This document shows positions 57,226 through 64,000 of a DNA stretch of 64,000 nt, in pieces. Origin of the DNA: Onchocerca volvulus (taxonomy: Eukaryota; Nematoda; Chromadorea; Rhabditida; Onchocercidae); assembly GCA_000499405.2 (NCBI GenBank), contig HG738138.1, positions 5,071,011-5,135,010 on the forward strand, given 5' to 3'. The first letter of the stretch is position 1. Every line of letters starts with the position of its first letter. The translations under genes and the position numbers were made by a program. Under the pieces are notes generated by a model, which had not been told where the DNA came from, ran no database searches, and was given only the letters and a program-made list of their open reading frames with translations.

Positions 57226-58669
57226 TCAGATTTTTTTGTAGGATCCCAACAATACCTTGCAGTTTGGGCAGGTGTGATCCACATCCTACAATTAAAAGCT
57301 TTCTATAAATAGACTGATCTGAAAAATTCAAGGATTTGATTTCATAAAAATTAAATTTTGGATAGAAACTTTTTTCATATATGAAAAATGTATGAAAAAA
57401 GTTTCTGTCCAAAATTTGACTTGATAAGACGCAAAGGAATAAATATAAGAAAAATGAATTACCAAACAATCGTTAATGCAGAAAGGAATCAAACAGCAAC
57501 CAAGCCAGCAACTGTAAAATAAAAACTATAGTAATACCATCTCCTAAAGACTGAAATTTCTTCCGCAAAATAGCGAATATGAGTATGATGAGTCCTAAGA
57601 TCGAAAAAAAAAAAAAACTCTACATTACATGTTACTCATAATATAGTAGTAGCAGTATCATTCCGATAAGTTCTTCAAAGTTTTTTATGAAACCAGAAAT
57701 TCATATTTTAGATTTGAAATGAGAACAAGCTACATGACAGAATGAAAGATATTTCACTCCTTGTCAGAGCTAGCGAATTGTTCCACTAATCAAGCCAAAT
57801 TCGGCTCACGTGATAATTTTAAGAACAGAAAGCATAAAAACTACAAACCCGAAAAGTAGCAGTATTCCACAAATTATGAATGCCAATAAACCGGCATGTG
57901 GACGTGTTTCCGTAACAATAGCTTTATTACAACTAGGACAAGTCATTGTACAGGAATGTGATCCAAAAATAGGCACACCAACAATAACTGGTATTGTCTG
58001 TGGTTCTGGATACATTACAGAAGGATTTGCTGAAAAGTTGATAATTTACTACAAAGAGTGCTAGAAATATGGTTTACCGTCAATACTAATTTGCATCGAA
58101 CTCTTTCCATTTATCTCATTTCGAAAGAATGGGAGGAAACATGAAGTGAGCAAATGGAAGAGGCCAATTCGATAAGAGAGAACCAATCTGAGGAGACTAA
58201 TTCAGATAAAACTAATTTTTATGTTTTTCATACATGTAAAATATGCGAAATCCGTACAAGCTTAATTATTAATCCATATCTTTCAGAATTATCACGAATA
58301 AGAAACCAAATTTTCCAATGGATTCATATCAAAATAGCTAATATTAACTAACGTAATGTAGGATTGACAGTTTGTGGCATATATGCAGGATTAGTAGATG
58401 GTTGTGGTGATGGTGGAAAAGGCCCAAATTTTCCAGTTGATTGTGATATACCACCGGCATTTGTGCTTGAGCCGACTGCTGCTTCTGTAATATTATGATC
58501 ATCTCTGACTGACATAATCGATTAAACTGATATTATTAGTACAAATCAACAAGACCAGAAAACAACGAAACTTCAAATTTTATAGAGCAAAGGGAAACTT
58601 TCCTAAATGATATGAAAACGAACCATATGATGGTGGACCTTTTTGATGATTGTCCTCTAAATTATTCAT
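57226..58669 (-). CDS. LITAF-domain membrane protein
   Basis: LITAF/SIMPLE proteins sit on late endosomes and lysosomes as monotopic membrane proteins whose zinc ribbon is split by a hydrophobic segment. Exons are 58669-58624, 58484-58353, 58029-57849, 57511-57463 and 57285-57226, all in phase, giving 155 residues. Features: a PPSY motif at 12-15 (for NEDD4-type WW binding), a Pro/Ser-rich linker, a first CxxC (CPSC, 90-93), a hydrophobic insert (about 105-132) containing CWLGCCLIPFC, and a second CxxC in DVDHTCPNCKVLLGSY (142-145). This matches the full family layout, including the C-terminal LGSYKK. A TTTCAG acceptor lies 9 bases upstream of the start codon, so it may be trans-spliced. It is divergent from the gene at 58907, with 237 bases between the two starts. 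Confidence 0.92.
57351..57419. repeat. Long hairpin in a LITAF intron
   Basis: Arms 57351-57378 and 57392-57419 pair over 28 bases with two mismatches around a 13-base loop; both arms contain AGAAACTTTTTTCAT or its complement. It lies in the last intron, outside the exons ending at 57463 and starting at 57285. Confidence 0.9.
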
Positions 58670-58906
58670 TGGTATTACTGAAAGTAACATAAATTAAACA
58701 CAAATGCCGTACTTTTTTTTTCTTCTCTATGAATTTCGCTCTACAAATTTTACTAAGGAAATGATCTAAAATCAAGTTGAAATCAATGTCTAATTTCATC
58801 GTTTTAAAAAGATAACTCTCATAACCAGGCAAAACTTCAAAACAATATGAGCAAATACCGCAGTCCCACTCCAATCATCACAGCACACAACAGCCACGTA
58901 CTGCAC

Positions 58907-59847
58907 ATGCCGGTGACGAAGACCGACTCAAAAATGTCGAGAAATAACGATCCGGACGCTGTGAAACTGACTGGCTCAATTTAAATCGATGGGAAGGATT
59001 CGAGGTAATGTTATCTTGATTCCTGATTTATTCAAGGATACAATAAAGAAACCAAACGAGTGAAATAGAAGGGATTGTTGCGAAAGATTACCGCGGCCTT
59101 TCAGGAAATATTTGATGATAATGCTAATGATGAATCATTTGGATTAAAAAACATTGATTTATTGATAATGCCATCAGATAACACTCTCCAGTGGTATGTA
59201 CGCCTGTTTTTTTTTCTATACGTTACAGGTTTACTTTTTTCATTACAATAGTTTGGGAACTAAAATAAGATTGGTATGACTCGTGCTGTTAGTATGGGCA
59301 ACTAATTCTGATCAGTGTTTATTTAGTGATAGTTGTAACTGATGATGTCATCACAGAAACGATTGGTAAAATATTGACAGTCTTTTTGATAAACAGTTAC
59401 AACTATCACTGAGTAAACATTGATGACACCAAAAAATGAATCTCTTTTTGCTTAACTTTGGCTTGTATCATGCAGAATGGGAATGAATCATTTCATTATA
59501 AACAAATCGTAAAAGCAGAAAATATACGCTATGAACGATTGACTGATAAATGCTATAAATATTATGCTATAATTGCGTGAATTCGTCACTAATTTGTTAT
59601 TTCCTTCCGATTATTTTATGCTCTCTATAGTTCCCCTGCAGATTCTTACGTTTTTTGGTATTTTATTTCTCCCATGTTGGAATTTGCCAAGAAATTATCT
59701 AGAATCCATAAAATTTCGCGACCTATTAAGAAACTTTTTCAGCTAATCACTAAAAAATGCATTATCTTTAGCAAAAAATCTCTTCCAAACATACATACGA
59801 AATTAATGGCTTACTTTAACCGTCTGTTTGAAGATGATAATATGTAG
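58907..59847 (+). CDS. Tentative three-exon gene, 119 aa, unknown function
   Basis: Not recognised. Exons are 58907-58960, 59105-59193 and 59631-59847. Junctions are GACGCT|GTGAAA to GGCCTTTCAG|GAA (phase 0) and CTCCAGTG|GTATGT to CTCTATAG|T (phase 2). Exon 3 is a 72-codon open frame with no early Met. The protein has a polar N-terminus (MPVTKTDSKMSRNNDPDA), an acidic middle (IFDDNANDESFGLKNIDLL) and a basic helical C-terminal part (FAKKLSRIHKISRPIKKLF) ending LFEDDNM. No known motif or membrane segment is visible. The exon 1 donor is the weakest link; another donor at 59016 (TTCGAG|GTAATG) keeps phase 0 but in a different upstream frame. The second intron carries a 32-base inverted repeat. 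Confidence 0.45.
59311..59424. repeat. 32-base inverted repeat inside an intron
   Basis: Arms 59311-59342 and 59393-59424 match as reverse complements at 28 of 32 positions; the shared core is AGTGATAGTTGTAACTG. The spacer is 50 bases. It lies in intron 2 of the tentative gene at 58907-59847. Confidence 0.9.
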
Positions 59848-60829
59848 ATCGATTAGCATCTGATAACGGATCATTACTCGTTGCGCAGCACTAAGGCAAA
59901 CTGTTGTCAATCCCTCAAATTACATATAGCTCGAATAATAACAATTAGGTGGAAAATCTTGAAGGAAAGTATGCTATACAGAACTTCTACAAGTGTTGGA
60001 TCATTTCAAATATTCTAAAAAAAAAGAAAAAAAAAAAGTGCTACAGTCGTATTCTCACATTAGTTATGAAAATGCGGTCTTCGAAATGATTCAGCTAATA
60101 AATTCAGTTGGAAGAATTGAGACAAACAATCGGAATCATAATCCTGAAAGGAGAGGAAATTCCGGTTAAGACTATAAAATAGATGTATATTTAAACGGTG
60201 AAGATGTAAGAACTTTCGAAATGTCCAAATCTAGAAATGTTTAGATTTGCAGTCAAAATCACTGTGCAAAATCGAGCTTGGAATTCATAAAACAAATTTT
60301 CGAAATTCCTTAAAACAAGAAAAATATATATTACCTGCAAATCTTCTTAATTAATATGCCGGTAAGATGAATTAGCTGCGTGCTTATTATTGCTATTTTT
60401 CTTTTTTATTTGCATCTGTTGAATTCCATTTCTCCGACTCCCAAACTTTAGTAGTAATAATAGTTCACACTTCATTAATTATCATTATACGCTCACGGAA
60501 ATCTTTCTCTGACTTTCATGGGAAATCCCATCAAAGTTCAGGAGGGAATATTCAACTGATTAATGCTGAAATTTGAAGATCATTTGGGAAATAAGTTATT
60601 TAATTGAATAGGAGAAATTTTTAAGAATTTGCAGAATAATAATTGTCTGCCGGCTTCGTGCTATCGCGAAATGCTTTGCATTAGTTAAACAGATCAATAC
60701 TTCAAAAAATTCACAATGCAAAAAAGAAATGCTATCCGATTCTAACAAATTCATTTCACCTTCACATGTATTTCAATGTTAAAGAATTATTGAAAATTCC
60801 TGTCAGGAAAGTTGATTTGTAACACAATC
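59848..60829. other. AT-rich spacer
   Basis: No accepted gene. One exon-like plus segment near 60062-60165 (YENAVFEMIQLINSVGRIE, ending at a possible donor GGTTAAG) has no partner exon. Confidence 0.4.
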
Positions 60830-60900
60830 GGATCTCAAACTTGGATAATTAAACCTTTTATTGCAAAAATTCGATAACGTGACGATACACCGACAATTAC
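60830..60900 (-). mobile_element. LTR-like remnant related to the adjacent BEL element
   Basis: On the minus strand, an AATAAAAGG polyadenylation-like signal followed by TTTAATTATCCAAGTTTGAG closely matches the corresponding part of the probable LTR near 62042-62075 (AATAAAGG, then TTTAATTACCCAAGTTTGAG). About 28 of 30 positions agree. No pol sequence adjoins it, so it looks like a solo or decayed LTR of a related family. Confidence 0.45.
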
Positions 60901-60913
60901 AAATCAATCGCAT

Positions 60914-61390
60914 CTAGAAAACAAATTTAATGATGAAATTAATATGAAAAAAAAAGAAAAAAAAGAAAAAAAAAAAGATACGAAGGAAGGGAAATCCTAA
61001 ATACCCAGAATGAAATATAGAACCGATCGTTGGTAAGCTTAGTTTAAAAATGATGGAATAAGGAGGTTTTGATAGCGCAATAGCTGCGTCTTTAATAGGG
61101 ATAAGCTGTGCTTTTTTTTTTTTTAGCGCGAAATAGCTCTCTTTGTCAGATCTAAGGCATAAATTAGAGTTAACAGGAAATGAATTATTTGAATTACGAA
61201 GCAAAGAAATCACTTTCTGATTTTTTCGGTTGTTCCGACATTCCTGCAAAAATAATAATATCTTTTCATTTGCTGTCTCATCAACAGAATTTCTGTTTGA
61301 TGTGACAATGTAACAAATATTGCATATTTTTCCGCCATTTCGCTCTTTCTTTTTGCATCTTAAATTACAATCAGTTGATTTCTTCTCCAT
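60914..61390 (-). CDS. Tentative ORF with Cys pairs, unknown function
   Basis: Not recognised. An ATG-started frame of up to 158 codons begins MEKKSTDCNLRCKKKERNG and has a C-x3-C...C-x2-C pattern (KICNICYI) suggestive of a small zinc-binding unit. The middle is polar and credible. The last ~20 residues become poly-Phe from a T tract, so the true 3' end is probably an earlier splice donor or the frame is chance. The tail of the frame reaches the LTR-like remnant. It is divergent from the ORF at 61626. Confidence 0.28.
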   Translation of the reverse strand: MEKKSTDCNLRCKKKERNGGKICNICYIVTSNRNSVDETANEKILLFLQECRNNRKNQKVISLLRNSNNSFPVNSNLCLRSDKESYFALKKKKAQLIPIKDAAIALSKPPYSIIFKLSLPTIGSIFHSGYLGFPFLRIFFFFFFFFFFHINFIIKFVF

Positions 61391-61625
61391 TAATGGTCAC
61401 TGAACAAAATTATTTTCATCACATTTTACCCATCTTCTATCTCCAAAGCACTCGCCATACAAATGCAAATCATTATGGCTATATACTTTCAGTAAAAATT
61501 TTAATCCATTGCGAATATTTTAGAAAATCATGTTGATAATTGATCATGCAATGAGATGGAAAGTTGATGTCATGGTAAGAAAAAAAAGGGGACAAGAAAA
61601 GAGATAAATAACTAAATAGACGCTA

Positions 61626-61838
61626 ATGTGGAATGCCGTTTTCCAGCAGTATCCTGAAATGAGATTAATATCATCTGATTTCGATCAAAGTAGCGGTAGA
61701 CTGAAAAATGAAGCAGTTCGTGTAGCTAAATATGTAGGTTTCGATTTGATACCTGATCGTTGTGGTGATGAGCGATATGATGGCAGAATTATCATTTCTC
61801 TTCGGCAGAATAGAAAGGAGAATCGCAAATTACATTAA
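61626..61838 (+). CDS. Tentative 70-aa coding exon, unknown function
   Basis: Not recognised, but composition is strongly coding-like. The frame includes QYPEMRLISSDFDQSSGRLK, NEAVRVAKYVGFDLIPDR and GDERYDGRIIISLR, ending TAA after a basic tail. It may start at the ATG at 61626, or be a last exon beginning at the TTTTCCAG|CAG acceptor at 61647. No upstream exon in the right phase was found. It sits between the LTR-like remnant and the BEL element. Confidence 0.4.
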   Translation: MWNAVFQQYPEMRLISSDFDQSSGRLKNEAVRVAKYVGFDLIPDRCGDERYDGRIIISLRQNRKENRKLH

Positions 61839-61929
61839 TGAAATGATTAAACATGCAATCATTTGTTGATTTTTAAAAAGATCCCAGAATAAAAAAAAAT
61901 AGGCATACTCTGTAGTGGAAATTTTTCTG

Positions 61930-64000
61930 TATGTCGGTGAGTAATGTCCGATAATAGTTAATATCACCGTGTGTTGTCTAGGGGGTTCTGTTGTATTGTG
62001 TTTGGTCGTGTTGGCGTGGCGTTGAATTGAATTGATTGGATGACCTCAAACTTGGGTAATTAAACCTTTATTTAAAGAAATAATACGCGCTAGACATATT
62101 ATAACTTGATAACGATAATATAACAAGAAAAAACACATAAGAAGAACGATGGACCAAAATTTACAAGAAAACTATAGGATTAATTTGAAATTTACAACCC
62201 GCGTTAAAAATGTTGAAATTTTGCCAAAACAGTTATAAACAGTTATACATTACAGTAATAACTGATCGTTATGCAATACAACTGTCTCGTTCCAGTATGA
62301 GCAAGACAGTTGTTTACAAAGTTATGCTAAGAAGATAGGAAAGGAAAGGAGAGTCTAGAAGCGAATTTTAAATTTAGATATATACATTTATAAATGATGA
62401 ATAATAAAAAACAAAGTTTGGGTTCAAGTATTTCGGGATTCTCGACACTCCCGCGACCAAGAAATAAGTTTATTCCTCGCATTTCTCGTTCTTCGAGCAA
62501 CAGGTTCTTTATCTGGTTCCTTTACCATTGAATCTGACTGGTCTTGCAGGAGTTCTACGTCGTCTATTTCCAAGGGATACAGCGCACTGATTGATCTATT
62601 GAGTTCTTTTCCATTTGGTAATTGTATTGTTGCGCTTCTTATCTTTCTATCCATTCCTTGTTTGAGTTTAGTTATTTTAGCTAATTGCCATACACCGCGA
62701 GGTGTTTCAGGTTCGTTTAAGAGGACTATTTCATTCTCATGGGAAATTCGCTTTTCTACTACTCTAGGGGAAGTCATTTCCCTTTGGGTACGTTCCCTAA
62801 GACTAGTGAGATATTCCTCCTTCCATATTTTCCAAAAAACATCTAAAGATTGGAGTGTATTGAACCAGTATTTGAGTAATTTGGTTTTGGTGTTTAATGA
62901 ATATGGCGTATATTCATCATTATCTTTACTATCAACACTGGTTGGAATATCCAATGAAGCATTAGGTGACAAAAAGTCAATTGGACGTATGATTCTGTAA
63001 TCATCAAATCCTACGTAAGTCAATGGACGAGAATTTAGTATTGCTTCTATTTCTGCTATCAAAGTTGTTAATTCTCTTTCTTTTAGGAGTTTCCTGCCTA
63101 TTGCTCTCTTTAGAGCCCGTTTAGTAAGTCCGATCATTCTTTCATATACACCTCCAGCCCATGGTGCTTTTGGTATTATATTTTTCCATACAATACCCTT
63201 TGCGGCTAGGAAATTAGCGTTTTCTTCCATAAGGATTTTAAATACTAGTTGGAATTGGCTGGCATTATCACTTAGGACTAAATTTGGATATCCGCGTCTT
63301 GCGACAAATCTTCTCAAGACATGTAGAAAACTTTCGGCTGTCAAATTCTCAACTACTTCTAGATGTACGGCCCTTGTGGTGAAACATGTAAAAAGAGATA
63401 TCCATCTCTTTACCATCCCATTATCAGATTTGATTGAAAGCGGACCCATGTAATCTAAACCAGTTCTTTCAAAGGTTCTTGATTGCTTCACTCGTGTTTC
63501 AGGAAGGTTTGGCATTTCAGGTAATTTGAAGGGTTTAGCTCTCCAGCGCTTACAACCCATACATGATGATATAACTCGTTTGACTGTGGATCGTCCTTTA
63601 GGAATCCAAAATTTTTGTCTCATTTCACACAAGGTATGAGCTATTCCCGCGTGATATAATTCTTCATGTTTCTGTTTGATGAGAAGCTCAGTAATGGTGT
63701 TATGATTTGGCAAATAGATAGGATTTTTAGATTCATTACATAATTCCGAATTCTCGAGACGACTCTTTGATTTCCATAATTTGTTGGTTTCATCTTGATA
63801 TAAGTTCCATGTATTTATTTGTTCTTCAGTTATTTCGGTTGATTGCGCTTGTCGGATCAAGAACCATTCTGCTATTTCATAGTCGTCCTTAGTCATTTGA
63901 TTTCCTTTGGTGGATAACAATAGTAACCACGGAAGTTCTTTTTTATGAGTTAATTTGATAAATCGAAGAGCCTATACTGTTGCTCTCAATAATCTTTTAT
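61930..64000 (-). mobile_element. BEL/Pao LTR retrotransposon, 3' part (truncated by window edge)
   Basis: The pol 3' end, an untranslated segment and a probable 3' LTR lie in that order on the minus strand. The LTR is proposed from about 62197 to 61930: it begins TGTAAATT just after CGCGGG and ends near ACATACA, with an AATAAAGG signal at about 62070. A TG...CA border is compatible, but the 5' LTR lies outside the window, so ends and target duplication cannot be confirmed. Hairpin arms ACAACTGTCT/AGACAGTTGT (62278-62313) lie between pol and the LTR. Confidence 0.75.
62424..64000 (-). pseudogene. BEL/Pao pol, integrase and C-terminal domain, with in-frame stop
   Basis: The frame encodes the C-terminal part of a Pao-type polyprotein. 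It reads, in order: a segment ending LIRQAQ, an HHCC zinc-binding region (His at the HEELYH motif, Cys pair CMGC), and the integrase core with acidic triad residues in GLDYMG (Asp at 63453-63455), LSDNA (Asp at 63267-63269) and GVYERMIG (Glu at 63141-63143). A C-terminal domain of the kind found after BEL/Pao integrase (DUF5641-like) follows, containing [13 protein letters not shown] at 63972-63974 interrupts the frame; coding character continues on its far side to the window edge (KRLLRATV before the stop). The frame from 63971 to 62424 is otherwise intact, so decay is recent or the stop is a sequencing error. Protease, reverse transcriptase and gag are outside. Confidence 0.85.

Noticed and set aside
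57806..58064. 84-codon plus ORF over the LITAF exon
   Set aside because: Antisense shadow of LITAF exon 3.
58154..58351. 65-codon plus ORF between LITAF exons
   Set aside because: Lies in the intron antisense to LITAF, with no splice partner or recognised motif.
62599..63000. 133-codon plus ORF
   Set aside because: Antisense shadow of the BEL pol frame.

Overview
This window looks like nuclear DNA of a nematode, most likely a filarial or related spirurid worm. The evidence is an AT-rich sequence with many A/T tracts, genes cut by GT..AG introns with TTTTCAG- or TTTGCAG-type acceptors, a conserved metazoan gene set, and a BEL/Pao retrotransposon at the right edge. No bacterial, organellar or tRNA gene was found. 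Exon models were joined by hand from splice signals, reading phase and family resemblance. The gene models are inference; the open frames and splice dinucleotides are read directly.

Layout. (1) 295-1467, minus: the 5' two coding exons of synapsin, running off the left edge. (2) 7784-12359, minus: an ANKLE2/LEM-4-type ankyrin protein. Just upstream, at 13.3-14.3 kb, are a tentative three-exon minus gene and a tentative divergent plus ORF. (3) 21518-23834, plus: a two-exon glutaredoxin with a CPYS active site. (4) 26746-34212, minus: a complete 16-exon DYRK1/minibrain kinase (833 aa). (5) 34989-35411 and 39770-40761, minus: two small tentative genes of unknown function. (6) 41.57-41.99 kb: a CpG- and GC-rich island. 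(7) 45.6-52.3 kb, plus: a run of closely spaced genes. It centres on a 15-exon gene for a secreted dermatopontin-like domain fused to a long Ser/Thr-rich tail, followed 46 bases later by a small secreted cysteine-rich protein. (8) 54263-55448, plus: IFT20, all four exons. (9) 57226-58669, minus: a complete LITAF-domain protein, divergent from a previously unlisted three-exon plus gene at 58907-59847. (10) 60.8-64.0 kb: an LTR-like remnant, two small tentative ORFs, and the 3' part of a BEL/Pao element (integrase, C-terminal domain and probable LTR) on the minus strand.

The recognised genes cover separate jobs: synaptic vesicles (synapsin), nuclear envelope and BAF control (ANKLE2), thiol redox (glutaredoxin), signalling (DYRK1), cilia (IFT20) and endolysosomal membranes (LITAF). 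The best candidates for something undescribed are the dermatopontin-like/low-complexity fusion with its close neighbours, and several small phase-consistent multi-exon genes of unknown family that are too fragmented to show as long ORFs.
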